Notes: generated by a model not told the origin, from the sequence alone. A stretch of 37,351 nucleotides of DNA from Leuconostoc mesenteroides subsp. mesenteroides (GCA_009676745.1 CP046064.1:1-37351); one strand, 5' to 3'; numbered from the stretch's first letter, positions 16,128 through 24,595 are shown. Program-made: numbers and translations.

Positions 16128-16879
16128 ATTTAGCAGTTAATAATACGTCGCTATTTTTGGCGGCAATGTTAGTGCTCGTCGCGTTAGGAATTAGTTTGTG
16201 GCAGAAACTTGGCTTGGATAGGGACATCGTCATTGGTGTCGTGCGGGCTGTTGTACAACTATTTATCGTGGGTTACTTGCTAAAGTATATTTTCCGAGTC
16301 AACAATTTGTGGCTAACGCTGGCGATGATAGGCTTCATTATCTTCAATGCGGCTTGGAATGCGAAAAAACGGGGGCCGGGGATTGACCATGCATTAGCCA
16401 TTTCGTTATTAGCCATTTTTGTTAGTACGGGGGTAACACTCGGCGTCCTCGTGCTATCTGGTGCGATTAAGTTTGTGCCATCGCAAATGATTCCCATTTC
16501 TGGTATGATTGCGTCGAATTCAATGGTCGCAATTGGGCTGGCTTATCGCAGCCTCAATAGTCAGTTTCATGACCAGCGGCAAGGTGTGCTTGAACGGTTG
16601 GCGTTAGGGGCTGGTCTACTTGATGCTTCGATTGCCATCGTGCGTGAGGCGATTCGTACGGGGATGTCACCAACCATTGATTCGGCAAAGACTGTGGGTC
16701 TAGTCAGTCTGCCAGGGATGATGTCCGGTTTGATCTTTGCAGGGGTCGATCCAGTACGGGCCATTAGGTATCAAATTATGGTCACGTTCATGCTCTTATC
16801 AGCGACTAGTTTGGGGTCAATCATTGCGTGCTATTTAGCTTACCGTAATTTCTATAATGAACAAAAACAGTTGAAGTAA
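16124..16879 (+). CDS. FetB-type (UPF0014) ABC permease
   Basis: 251 aa with about seven membrane helices. The family signatures ISGMIASNSMVAIGLAYRSL and SLPGMMSGLIFAGVDPVRAI are intact. UPF0014/FetB permeases with their ATPase export iron or protect from peroxide in other bacteria. It starts inside the end of the ATPase gene (ATGA overlap), so the two are coupled. A weak hairpin-bearing spacer follows before the next, broken, membrane gene. Confidence 0.88.
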   Translation: MNLAVNNTSLFLAAMLVLVALGISLWQKLGLDRDIVIGVVRAVVQLFIVGYLLKYIFRVNNLWLTLAMIGFIIFNAAWNAKKRGPGIDHALAISLLAIFVSTGVTLGVLVLSGAIKFVPSQMIPISGMIASNSMVAIGLAYRSLNSQFHDQRQGVLERLALGAGLLDASIAIVREAIRTGMSPTIDSAKTVGLVSLPGMMSGLIFAGVDPVRAIRYQIMVTFMLLSATSLGSIIACYLAYRNFYNEQKQLK

Positions 16880-16954
16880 TGACTCCTGATTGCAGTCCCG
16901 CGGGGAGTCCTTTATGATGGAAGCTGAAATAAAACTTAATGCGGGGGTATTGAT

Positions 16955-17200
16955 GTGAATGACGCAGCGGTTTGGGTTCCAGTTCCAGCAATGTTTTACT
17001 GGGGCTGGTTAGTACCACTCATATTTGGAACCATTTTTGGTTGGCGTTATCATCGCGATAAGGTTCGCCTAGGTAACGGTATTTGGTTTTCGCTATTTTT
17101 CTATTCGTTTTTAACCATGCTGGCGATTACAATTTTAGGTAGCAATATCCACTGGTTGATCATTATCAGTGGGACGTTGTTTGTGTTGCTGATCCTGTTG
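16955..17200 (+). pseudogene. polytopic membrane protein, 3' truncated by IS30
   Basis: About 82 native codons (MNDAAVWVPVPAMFYWGWLV ... GTLFVLLILL) give three or four hydrophobic helices. They resemble the N-terminal membrane part of YdcF/SanA-type proteins, but the diagnostic domain is absent. From about 17201 the sequence is IS30 DNA read on the wrong strand, ending at 17329. The start is a GTG or ATG at 16955 behind GCGGGGGT. Confidence 0.55.
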
Positions 17201-17385
17201 TTTGTGCTAATTCAGCCTGATAAGGTTGACATCGAGATAATTCATAAGAAATTGTTGACGGTGATCGGTTCAGCCGAACGCCCATTTGGATATTGGACAG
17301 CCCTAGTTCACAAAAGGTTTCGATTTTAATTCGTTCGGAATAGGTTATACTAGACAAAAGTGAACCAATTATAGGCAAGGACTGT
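17201..17385 (-). pseudogene. IS30-family transposase, N-terminal fragment
   Basis: The minus strand reads SSITYSERIKIETFCELGLS, then NIQMGVRLNRSPSTISYELS and RCQPYQAELAQ. This is the helix-turn-helix start of an IS30-family transposase; the rest is missing. The upstream part (CAAGGACTGTTCTATTATTG on the plus strand) is probably the IS leader. It ends just before the tyrosine recombinase start. Confidence 0.82.
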
Positions 17386-17408
17386 TCTATTATTGAGGTT
17401 AAATAGAT

Positions 17409-17996
17409 ATGCAACAAATCGTACTCCCAATCAAAGACTCTAACGTCTTAAAAATGGTGCAAGACACCTTACTAGATAGTTTTCGGGCAGGTCGCCGTAA
17501 CTACACCATCTTTCAAGTTGGCAAAGCCACCCTGCTGCGGGTGAGTGATGTGATGACGTTAAAGAAATCCGATGTCTATAATCCAGATGGCTCTGTTAAA
17601 CACACGGCCTTTATTCATGATAAAAAGACCGGTAAAGCAAATACACTATATTTAAAGCCCGTGCAATAAGACTTGTTGCAATATCATGATTGGCTAGTCC
17701 AACAGAATATCAATTCGGACTGGTTATTTCCTTCAACGGCCCATCCAGACCGGCATATCACTGAGAAGCAGTTTTATAAGGTCATGTCACGTGTTGGTGA
17801 TCTATTAGGTATCAACTATCTAGGCACACACACCATGCGTAAAACAGGCGCTTACCGCGTCTATACACAGTCAAACTACAATATTGGTTTAGTCATGCAC
17901 TTACTGAATCATTCAAGTGAGGCTATGACGCTTACTTATCTTGGCCTGGATCAAGCAAGTCGCGAAACAATGTTAGATCAAATTGATTTTGGGTAA
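17409..17996 (+). pseudogene. short tyrosine recombinase with internal stop
   Basis: One frame of 195 codons encodes a compact site-specific integrase, broken only by TAA at 17667-17669, most simply CAA to TAA (Gln). Catalytic residues are visible: Arg in LLRVSDVMTLKKSD, Lys in HDKKTGKAN, HTMRK, the His of LNHSSEAM and Tyr in TLTYLGLDQ. Compact recombinases of this type are frequent in lactobacillar plasmids and may act in multimer resolution. Pieces of the same gene occur at 10420-10443 and 23560-23676. Confidence 0.85.
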
Positions 17997-18065
17997 TAAC
18001 GCCAACTAATCTCCCTAAATTAGTACGTATTTGTTCATTTTGACGCCACTATGGAGGTATTTTTA

Positions 18066-18128
18066 ATGACTAGGATTACTAAGGCACAATTAGACAACAT
18101 CATTACACGTTGCCACCATCCGAGGTAA
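18066..18128 (+). other. 20-codon ORF, probable gene fragment
   Basis: ATG 18066 follows TATGGAGGTATTTTTA and opens MTRITKAQLDNIITRCHHPR, then stops. The good ribosome site and abrupt end suggest a truncated gene. An overlapping minus ORF (18103-18189) also has a GGAG before its ATG. Neither is recognised. Confidence 0.3.
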
Positions 18129-18289
18129 TTGGTGCCCCATTGTCTGAAACTGCAACTAAAGGGTTGCTAGGTAATACTTTTTGAGTCATAATTTTAGACG
18201 CTCCAATTTTTGAGTATTTGGTTTGTTTTTCACTAACAAAATATCATAACAAAGAGCTCCTATGGTTTTCACCCAACGGGTGAAAGCGC

Positions 18290-18336
18290 AAAACCCGCTG
18301 AAACGGTATTAACTTGCTGTTTCAGCGGGTTTTTGT
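18290..18336. terminator. strong terminator
   Basis: AAAACCCGCTGAAAC and GTTTCAGCGGGTTTTT form a 15-bp stem, with T-runs on both strands. A perfect 8-bp palindrome with loop AAC (TTTCACCC/GGGTGAAA, about 18268-18286) lies just upstream. Confidence 0.9.
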
Positions 18337-18413
18337 TTGTCTTGATGAATAATCCGGGTATTAAGTTCTACACCATCTCACTTTTCTCGACCATAGAGCG
18401 TCTTTCTAGATAT

Positions 18414-18447
18414 CCCCGAACAGATTTACTCACCTGTTTGGGGTTTT
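18414..18447 (+). terminator. terminator
   Basis: CCCCGAACAG, loop ATTTACTCAC, CTGTTTGGGG, then TTTTCTTT. The genes it once served are gone; 17997-18603 contains no intact ORF. Confidence 0.88.
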
Positions 18448-18603
18448 CTTTACAAAAAAGTGTTTTTTGTCAGCAGGCGTGTTGGTAACCACTAAAAGTA
18501 ACTCCCTAAGGACACCATTTTCGATGACGTAATATAACATATCGTTTCTTTGTATACATGGTTAGCTATTACAGGTCGACTCAATTAAAGGTGTTCTAAA
18601 AAT

Positions 18604-18741
18604 ATGATTTAAAATTTTACCCGGATTATTTCTAACGAATCGACAGGCAAGCACCCTGATGCGCTATACTCTGCTGATTTAATGAACGCAGCTAAAGAAG
18701 AAGCTAAGCATCGAGGATTGTTTGACTTAAATAATCTATAA
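18604..18741 (+). pseudogene. 45-codon hypothetical ORF with stop at codon 3
   Basis: From ATG 18604 the frame is M-I-stop-NFTRIISNESTGKHPDALYS, then ADLMNAAKEEAKHRGLFDLN-NL. TAA at 18610 probably replaced CAA. The rest is an orderly, charged, soluble peptide, so a small gene once existed here. Function unknown. A terminator follows at 18773. Confidence 0.55.
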
Positions 18742-18772
18742 CTGATTACCATATAACTAAATATCTAAAAAG

Positions 18773-18804
18773 AAAAACGTCTTGAATATTCAAGGTGTTT
18801 TTTT
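18773..18804. terminator. bidirectional terminator
   Basis: AAAAACGTCTTGAA and TTCAAGGTGTTTTTTT pair with one G-T. It serves the small gene on the plus strand and the VIT-like gene on the minus strand. Confidence 0.88.
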
Positions 18805-18806
18805 GT

Positions 18807-19292
18807 CTACAAATAATAATTCAGTAAGATACCAACGCCATAAGCAACAATTGCAGCGACGTACCCGACAGAAAGTGTGCGTAGAATTTCTGTTCTTACT
18901 TTCTGCTCTGACAGGTTGGCCTTCACCCAGCCTAGCAACGCCAAAGAGACACCGACGATGACAAAGGCGATTGGAAAGGCGATGTCTTTGTCGTGAATGA
19001 GCGCATTTGTAATTAAGTAGGCACCTAGTGGAATTAAACCGAAGACGTTAAACGAAATGAATGTCGCGATACCAGCTGCCAATGCTTTACTTTTTGATTG
19101 ATTGTTATCCGATGTTGCTGACAGGTAGGCACCGGCCCCCATTGAAAAGCCATCGGCTAATAAGTTTGAGAATCCCAAAATGATGATAACGATGTTTGAA
19201 ACGTTACCACCGACCGATCCAGCAACGACTGCGAACGTCGTGATAATGCCATCTAAGCCACCGTAGACGATGGCTGAAACGTGTTTTTTCAT
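18807..19292 (-). CDS. VIT1/CCC1-family metal transporter (short form)
   Basis: 161-aa membrane protein with five helices. GGLDGIITTFAVVAGSVGG and SNLLADGFSMGAGAYLSA are the hallmark first two helices of the CCC1/VIT family, which moves Fe2+ or Mn2+ by proton exchange. The cytoplasmic metal-binding insert seen in larger members between helices 2 and 3 is replaced by the short linker TSDNNQSKSK, so this is the compact form. Ribosome site GGAGAAAATAA precedes ATG 19292. It stands alone and fits the metal-homeostasis cargo. Confidence 0.85.
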   Translation of the reverse strand: MKKHVSAIVYGGLDGIITTFAVVAGSVGGNVSNIVIIILGFSNLLADGFSMGAGAYLSATSDNNQSKSKALAAGIATFISFNVFGLIPLGAYLITNALIHDKDIAFPIAFVIVGVSLALLGWVKANLSEQKVRTEILRTLSVGYVAAIVAYGVGILLNYYL

Positions 19293-19467
19293 TTATTTTC
19301 TCCAGTTTCTCTCAGTGGTGATAAAACCAATATATAAGAAAAAAGTGACCAATTATCGGTAATTTCACATCGGATTAAAAATGTTTCAAAAACGAAACAA
19401 ATAAAACCCGGATTATTCATGCACTAAATTTTTAACCACAGCTAAATCAGTAAAATACGATAAAACA

Positions 19468-19511
19468 CCTTGAAACTGCCAGTACCTTGGCACAGTTTCA
19501 GGGTTTTTTTT
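19468..19511 (+). terminator. terminator
   Basis: CCTTGAAACTG with CAGTTTCAGGG, an inner CCA/TGG pairing and a run of eight T. There is no intact gene just upstream on this strand. Confidence 0.85.
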
Positions 19512-19598
19512 CGATTGAGCGTTTTTTGAGAAAAATAGGAACACTAAAACCAGCCAGATTTTGCTATTTTTTTGAAAATCTACTTCGTTGTTTTATTG

Positions 19599-20030
19599 CT
19601 ACAAAGCATTTAGTCGTTCCCAAGCTCGCCAGAACAGACCATCGAATTGTTCTTGGGTGCGGCTATCTAACGTCAAAATCACCTTGCGGGCGTGCTTAGT
19701 GACACACGTCCACCGATTTTTAACAAACGGTCTCGAAAGGTATTGATTGTCCACGATTGTTGCTGGTCGTCCAACGCAATACTCTTCATCAACCGCATCA
19801 AGTTTGATACAATTACTGAGATCCACATGCGCGCTTTGTTGGCGAAAAATGAACTGCTATCAGTTTTGCCAAAGGCAAATCCACCTTTAAGCTCGCGAAT
19901 AATATCTTCAATCGCCGCACGCTTGCGGTAAACACGGACGATGTCTTTTTGTGGAAGACTTAGGTTAGTGACGATGAACTGTGTACCGCCATGTTCATCA
20001 TTTAAAACGATATCCTTATTTTTAAGTATA
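19599..20030 (-). pseudogene. IS1380-family transposase, C-terminal fragment
   Basis: The minus strand reads DIVLNDEHGGTQFIVTNLSL, then DIVRVYRKRAAIEDIIRELK and GGFAFGKTDSSSFFANKARM, a typical IS1380 C-terminal block. A frameshift near 19695 (after GGRVSLSTPAR) separates the final LTLDSRTQEQFDGLFWRAWE part. The N-terminal two thirds are missing at the boundary with the Crp/Fnr gene. Confidence 0.8.
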
Positions 20031-20037
20031 AATCGAC

Positions 20038-20730
20038 TTAACTTGATACAAATAATAATTCATCTAAATCAAATATCTCAACACATTTTTGGGTATGCCG
20101 TTTAATTAGACCTCTCTCTTCCAATGATGAGAACTTACGGCTTATTGTTTCTGGAGTTGTCCCCAGGTAAGTAGCCAAATCTTTTTTTGACATGGGTAAA
20201 GTCACATAAGTATGGTTTTTTTCATCTTCAACATTTTCTGATAGAAAATCAATAATTCGAGCTTCAACAGGTTCAGTACTGACTTGCACAGTTTGTTTTT
20301 CTGATAACTGTAGCCGTTTTGTAATATCCGATAATATTCGTCGCATGATTTCTGGATAGAGATCTAAATATTGATCTAAATTCTTTTTATGAATCCTACA
20401 AATACTTGTTTCCGATATTGCTTCAGCATAATTCGAATGATAACTTTCAGTCTGTAAAATAGCAACTTCCCCCATAAAATCACCAGGATGTAGGATGCGT
20501 ATAGTTTGCTCACGACCAGACTCACTTAGGCTATAAATACGTACACGTCCATTGTTTATGATATATAATGTGTCATCTTTATCACCAAACCTAAATAATA
20601 GCTCATTCTTTACGTATTGTACTTCATTCGCTGATTGAGCAATTAGACGCATTTGTTCATCATTGAGATGATTGAAAATCGGCACTAAACGTATACAATC
20701 TACATGACTATGATGATTATGGTTTGCCAT
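20038..20730 (-). CDS. Crp/Fnr-family transcriptional regulator
   Basis: 230 aa. The cyclic-nucleotide-binding-like beta-barrel covers res. ~12-125 (LLFRFGDKDDTLYIINNGRV, HPGDFMGEVAIL). A long dimer helix and then a winged helix-turn-helix follow (MSKKDLATYLGTTPETISRK, FSSLEERGLIKR). The N-terminus is His-rich with one Cys (MANHNHHSHVDC), so an FNR-type [4Fe-4S] cluster is unlikely, but a metal or thiol input is possible. It is the last gene of the ATPase-chaperone-Dps operon. The TTGAT-N4-GTCAA palindrome before that operon is the obvious target, implying autoregulation. Confidence 0.88.
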   Translation of the reverse strand: MANHNHHSHVDCIRLVPIFNHLNDEQMRLIAQSANEVQYVKNELLFRFGDKDDTLYIINNGRVRIYSLSESGREQTIRILHPGDFMGEVAILQTESYHSNYAEAISETSICRIHKKNLDQYLDLYPEIMRRILSDITKRLQLSEKQTVQVSTEPVEARIIDFLSENVEDEKNHTYVTLPMSKKDLATYLGTTPETISRKFSSLEERGLIKRHTQKCVEIFDLDELLFVSS

Positions 20731-20746
20731 ACCGTTTTCCTCCTAA

Positions 20747-21298
20747 TTAATCGTTATCTATATAGTCATCGTCTTCTAAGGCATCCTTATTAATAAATGC
20801 TTGAAGTTGCCAAATATTTACGTCTAAATAAGCTTTATAACTAATTAGTGAATCTTCCAAAGCATCATTTCCTTCTTCTTGTGCTAAGCGAATTGCACGA
20901 ATAGTAAATTCACGATTAGATCTAAAATCTTCTACTATCTGTAGGACCATCTCATCAGCAGTGTAATATTTTTCCGAAGAATCTTCAGAAATCGTTGTAA
21001 ATTCTTGAAATTCAGTAGTTGTTGATGCTGGCTTAAATCCTGAAGCTAGTAAACGTTCTGCAATTTTATCAAACCATGCCTCATTCTCGTTATATAAATT
21101 TTCAAAAACATTATGCAATGCATAGAAATTTTTGCCTTTTACATACCAATGATATTGATGTAATTTTACATGTAATGTATGAATATTAGCAAGTATATGA
21201 TCTGTAACAGCTGCAGAATTAATCTTAGTATGATGAATGTGTTCTTTATATGCTTGTTCGGCAGCTAATTTTTCTTGCCTTTCATTTATCGTTGTCAT
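20747..21298 (-). CDS. dps: Dps-family ferritin-like protein
   Basis: 183 aa from ATG 21298, one base after the upstream TAA and behind AAGGAAGG; a GTG three codons earlier overlaps the upstream stop and is less likely. The ferroxidase-site pattern is present: HVKLHQYHWYVKGKNFYALH for one subunit face and NENEAWFDKIAERLLASG for the other. Dps dodecamers store iron and remove H2O2, shielding DNA. An acidic tail (LEDDDYIDND) ends the protein. Linkage to a metal-exporting ATPase and a redox-type regulator suggests an iron or peroxide response. Confidence 0.92.
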   Translation of the reverse strand: MTTINERQEKLAAEQAYKEHIHHTKINSAAVTDHILANIHTLHVKLHQYHWYVKGKNFYALHNVFENLYNENEAWFDKIAERLLASGFKPASTTTEFQEFTTISEDSSEKYYTADEMVLQIVEDFRSNREFTIRAIRLAQEEGNDALEDSLISYKAYLDVNIWQLQAFINKDALEDDDYIDND

Positions 21299-21299
21299 T

Positions 21300-21536
21300 T
21301 TATGCACCTTCCTTTACTTTTGAACTAATTACTGGGTATCCTAAGTCTTCAATTGCTTTTTCAATTGTATTCAAATTGACCTGATTTTCATCAAAATCCA
21401 CTTTTACCTTACTCGCATTGAAAAGTACTTTTACAGAATCTTTTTTTACACCAGCAGTCTGTTTTAAACCATGTTCGATTTTTTGTAAACATGATGGACA
21501 AGTTAATGTTTCTAATTTTAATGTTGCTTTAGTCAT
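21300..21536 (-). CDS. CopZ-like heavy-metal-associated (HMA) protein
   Basis: 78 aa with a beta-alpha-beta-beta-alpha-beta HMA fold and the metal motif TCPSC (Cys-x-x-Cys). I start at ATG 21536 (MTKATLKLE) because AAAGGAGTGATAGAT lies directly upstream; a longer frame from 21599 has no site. The ATPase upstream has no N-terminal HMA domain, so this small protein probably supplies metal to it in trans. The motif lacks the Met of the classic copper MxCxxC, so zinc or another ion is possible. Confidence 0.88.
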   Translation of the reverse strand: MTKATLKLETLTCPSCLQKIEHGLKQTAGVKKDSVKVLFNASKVKVDFDENQVNLNTIEKAIEDLGYPVISSKVKEGA

Positions 21537-21599
21537 ATCTATCACTCCTTTAAGTAAATTATATAGGCCATTCTTTTTAAAATACTTGATATAGATCAA

Positions 21600-23450
21600 T
21601 TATCTTAATTGATAACCTCTTAATCTCATTGCATTTAAAATAACTACTAAAATACTGGCCTCATGAACCAACATCCCAATTGACATAGACATCCATTCAC
21701 TAAATATTAAACTAACCAATAGTATTATTACGACTCCAACAGCAATTAGAATATTTTGTCGCATATTCGCATATGTTCCTTTTGCTAGGCCTAAGGCATG
21801 AGGAAGGCGGTTAAAGTTAGAATTCATTAAAACAATATCTGAACTTTCAATTGCGACATCTGTTCCATTCCCCATAGCTATACCTACCTCTGCAGTAGCC
21901 AGAGAGGGACTGTCATTAACGCCGTCACCGATAAAAACAACTATTTCACCTGAGTCCTGTCGTCTTTTTAGAAATGCTTGCTTGTCCTCTGGTAGCATAT
22001 CACCATGGGCTTCGGTTAAACCTAGTTCCTTTTTAACTGAATTAACTGTACCTTGATTATCACCTGATAATACAATGAGATTTTTAATACCAAGTGATTT
22101 TAATTTTTGTAAGTCCTGCTTAACACCTGGTCGAACTTTGTCGCGGATACCCATTAACATGATTAACTTATGATCAACTGCCGTTAATACAATTGAATTA
22201 CCGGTTCTTTCTAATTTATTCAATTTTTTAAGAACATCATCAGATAGCGGTATACTTTCTTGTTTCATTAAGGCTTTATTCCCTACTGAAACAATGTGCC
22301 CATCTACGTGAGCAATTACGCCCCCACCTTTTACAACCTGTGTATTTTCTATAGGTTTTAATTTATATTGTGCTAATTTATTTGCAATAGCAACGGCTAA
22401 TGGATGATCAGACTCATTTTCAACTGAAAACAATAGCGATAAATCCTCCTCCTGATTATTCCCGTAGTGAATCATCTCGCTCACTTCAGGCTTTCCTTCA
22501 GTTAAGGTACCTGTTTTATCGAATAACACTGTATCTGCATTGGCAAAATGACTAATCACTTCAGAACCCTTAAATAAAATACCATTTTTTGCACCATTTC
22601 CTATACCCGCAACATTTGAAACAGGTACACCAATTACCAAGGCCCCTGGGCACCCAAGTACTAATACAGTAATCGCAAGTTCTGTATCTTTGGTTAATAC
22701 CCAAACCAACAGCCCAATTGTAAGTACTGCAGGTGTATACCAGCGAGAAAACTGGTCAATGAATCGTTCTGCTTCTGATTTAGAATCCTGTGCTTCTTCT
22801 ACCAACTCAATAATTTTTCCAAATGTAGAATCTTCCCCTACTCTATCAGCCACTATTTGAATAGTACCATTGTCCATAATAGTACCGGCAAATACTTCAT
22901 CGTCTTTTTCTTTCTTTAAAGGTAAAGATTCACCTGTGATATTAGCCTCATTTACATATCCTTTTCCAGTAGTTACTTGACCATCTACGGGAATCTTGGC
23001 ACCAGTCTTTACTAGGAGAATATCCCCTTCTTCTACTTCATCAATATCTACTTCTGCAAATTGTCCCCCTGTCAATTGCTTAAAAGCAGTTTCTGGAGCC
23101 ATTTCCGTCAACTCTTTAATAGCTGATCGTGTTCGGTTAAGTGTTCGTTGTTCTAAATATGATCCAAATAAAAATAAAAAAGTAACAATTGCTGATTCTT
23201 CATAATTTTGAATAAAGAGAGCACCAATGACCGCTATCGTTACTAAAATATCAATACTTACTACTTTTACTTTCATAGCCTGATAAGCCTGTAAAGAAAT
23301 GGGGGTAACGCCTAATATCGAAGCTATAATAAAAGCACTATTAGAAATTGTTGTATTGGCAAAAATAAAGTGTGCGATTAGTCCTAAAGCAATGAGTAAG
23401 CCACTGATACTCATAATTTTATTTTTATGTTTAAGAATATTATGTTGCAT
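21600..23450 (-). CDS. P1B-type heavy-metal-exporting ATPase
   Basis: 616 aa. Present are the actuator TGES (res. 172-175), phosphorylation motif DKTGTLT (Asp311), HP locus (SDHPLAVAI) and GDGVNDSPSL hinge. The membrane metal motif is Cys267-Pro-Gly (LGCPGALVIGVP) rather than CPC, CPH or SPC. The last helix reads MLVHEASILVVILNAM, closest to the HEG(G) signature of the P1B-4 class, which includes Fe/Co/Zn exporters. There is no N-terminal HMA domain. With Dps beside it, iron(II) efflux is plausible, but zinc or cadmium cannot be excluded. Ribosome site AAGGGAGAAATCAT precedes ATG 23450. First gene of a four-gene operon. Confidence 0.9.
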   Translation of the reverse strand: MQHNILKHKNKIMSISGLLIALGLIAHFIFANTTISNSAFIIASILGVTPISLQAYQAMKVKVVSIDILVTIAVIGALFIQNYEESAIVTFLFLFGSYLEQRTLNRTRSAIKELTEMAPETAFKQLTGGQFAEVDIDEVEEGDILLVKTGAKIPVDGQVTTGKGYVNEANITGESLPLKKEKDDEVFAGTIMDNGTIQIVADRVGEDSTFGKIIELVEEAQDSKSEAERFIDQFSRWYTPAVLTIGLLVWVLTKDTELAITVLVLGCPGALVIGVPVSNVAGIGNGAKNGILFKGSEVISHFANADTVLFDKTGTLTEGKPEVSEMIHYGNNQEEDLSLLFSVENESDHPLAVAIANKLAQYKLKPIENTQVVKGGGVIAHVDGHIVSVGNKALMKQESIPLSDDVLKKLNKLERTGNSIVLTAVDHKLIMLMGIRDKVRPGVKQDLQKLKSLGIKNLIVLSGDNQGTVNSVKKELGLTEAHGDMLPEDKQAFLKRRQDSGEIVVFIGDGVNDSPSLATAEVGIAMGNGTDVAIESSDIVLMNSNFNRLPHALGLAKGTYANMRQNILIAVGVVIILLVSLIFSEWMSMSIGMLVHEASILVVILNAMRLRGYQLR

Positions 23451-23481
23451 ATGATTTCTCCCTTAATTTTAGTTCAACTAA

Positions 23482-23527
23482 AGTGTATTAACTTTTGGGA
23501 GATATAAACTTGACGTCCATCAAGTTT
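23482..23527 (-). promoter_or_regulatory. FNR-like operator and promoter of the ATPase operon
   Basis: AAACTTGA and TCAAGTTT (23506-23527) are perfect 8-bp arms around six bases; on the minus strand the core is TTGATGGACGTCAA, close to the FNR box TTGAT-N4-ATCAA. A possible -10 TACACT lies at 23482-23487. The start would then be near 23475, placing the box centre about 41 bp upstream, the classic activator position. The regulator encoded at the end of the operon is the likely ligand. Confidence 0.75.
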
Positions 23528-23559
23528 ATGAAATAGTTCTAAATAAGTAAAAATATTAT

Positions 23560-23676
23560 AATATTGGCTTAGTCATGCACTTATTGAATCATTCTAGTGC
23601 GGCCATGACACTGGCTTACCTTGGTTTAGATCAAGCCAGCCGTGAGACTATGTTGAATCAAATTGATTTTGGTTAA
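23560..23676 (+). pseudogene. C-terminal fragment of the tyrosine recombinase
   Basis: Reads NIGLVMHLLNHSSAAMTLAY, then LGLDQASRETMLNQIDFG and stop. This matches the last 38 codons of the gene at 17409-17996 with four replacements, so it comes from a related but diverged copy. The catalytic His and Tyr are in this piece. Confidence 0.88.
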
Positions 23677-23680
23677 ACTC

Positions 23681-23720
23681 ATTAGCTATAACTACAGTTA
23701 TAGTTGTAGTTATAGCTAAT
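23681..23720. repeat. perfect 16-bp inverted repeat
   Basis: ATTAGCTATAACTACA, eight-base spacer, TGTAGTTATAGCTAAT. It abuts the end of IS element B (23720) and follows the recombinase fragment. It has no T-run of terminator type. It may be a recombinase or transposition site. Confidence 0.8.
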
Positions 23721-23768
23721 GCTCATAAGTCAATAATTCGGAATATTTTTTATCTAGGGCTGAACTGA

Positions 23769-24563
23769 TTAGGCAACTTTTATTTTTTGATTGGCAAGAC
23801 TGATTCTTTCGTTGTTGAACCAATGAATATACTTGGACACATCTAAAATTAGATGTGCAATCGATGGAAACCGGAATTGATAAATCATTTCACGCTTTAA
23901 TAGGGAGTGAAAACTTTCAATTTTGGCATTATCATATGGATGTCCTACTTTTGAATACGAATGATCAATTTTATGTCGCTTTAACAAATTTTCAAAGCCA
24001 AAACTAGTGAACTGACTGCCCATATCAGTATGTAAATAATTTGGTTTTTTATCAGTTGACAGCGATCTTTGTAGTGTTGTAACTACCAATTTGGTATCCA
24101 TCGTGGCACTGATTTGATGGGCTAATATCTTACGCGTTTGTAACTCTAAAACTGACGCTAAATAGACCCACTGACCATTACTCAACTTTAAATAAGTGAT
24201 GTCCATGCTCCAAGCGTTGGCTTCGGGTAAATGCCTGATTAAGTTGGGACGTTGACGATAATCAACAGTTGTCGTTGGTTTGTTAAATCGACGACTCATG
24301 ACAGAGTATATGCCAGCTTCTCGCATTAAACGACGAACTCGGTTGGTTCCATGATGCAAATTCAGATCAGCTAATGCTAATCGCAGACGTGGCGCGCCAT
24401 AAGCTTTATAGTTATTTTGCCAAATTTCACGCAACAAAGCTTTTAAGATCGTGTCTTCTCGTTGTCGTTGGCTCTCAGTATAGTGAACCCAATCAAAGTA
24501 GGTGCTTTTGGGTATTTTGAGTAGGCGAAGCACCATCATGAGTTTAAAATGCTGTTTTAGCAA
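23769..24563 (-). CDS. IS-B transposase orfB (DDE)
   Basis: 264 aa. The HTH_21 region (LKIPKSTYFDWVHYTESQRQ) is followed by an intact rve core: first Asp in AWSMDITYLKL, second in HTDMGSQFTS, and Glu in NAKIESFHSLLKRE. IS3 transposases are made by -1 frameshifting from orfA into orfB near AATTTTAAAAATT. Here orfB is intact while orfA is broken. Confidence 0.9.
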   Translation of the reverse strand: MLKQHFKLMMVLRLLKIPKSTYFDWVHYTESQRQREDTILKALLREIWQNNYKAYGAPRLRLALADLNLHHGTNRVRRLMREAGIYSVMSRRFNKPTTTVDYRQRPNLIRHLPEANAWSMDITYLKLSNGQWVYLASVLELQTRKILAHQISATMDTKLVVTTLQRSLSTDKKPNYLHTDMGSQFTSFGFENLLKRHKIDHSYSKVGHPYDNAKIESFHSLLKREMIYQFRFPSIAHLILDVSKYIHWFNNERISLANQKIKVA

Positions 24564-24595
24564 TGATTGGACAATAGGAAAATGGGTCTTACGTG

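Noticed and set aside
17166..17417. A complete 83-codon minus gene
   Set aside because: Only its middle is protein-like, and that part is the N-terminus of an IS30 transposase; both ends are read-through into other DNA.
19487..19699. Plus-strand ORF MAQFQGFFSIERFLRKIGTL
   Set aside because: It begins inside a terminator hairpin and lies antisense to the IS1380 transposase remnant.
21300..21599. 99-residue version of the CopZ-like protein
   Set aside because: The extra 21 N-terminal residues (MIYIKYFKKNGLYNLLKGVI) have no ribosome site and read through the Shine-Dalgarno of the shorter, normal-length protein.
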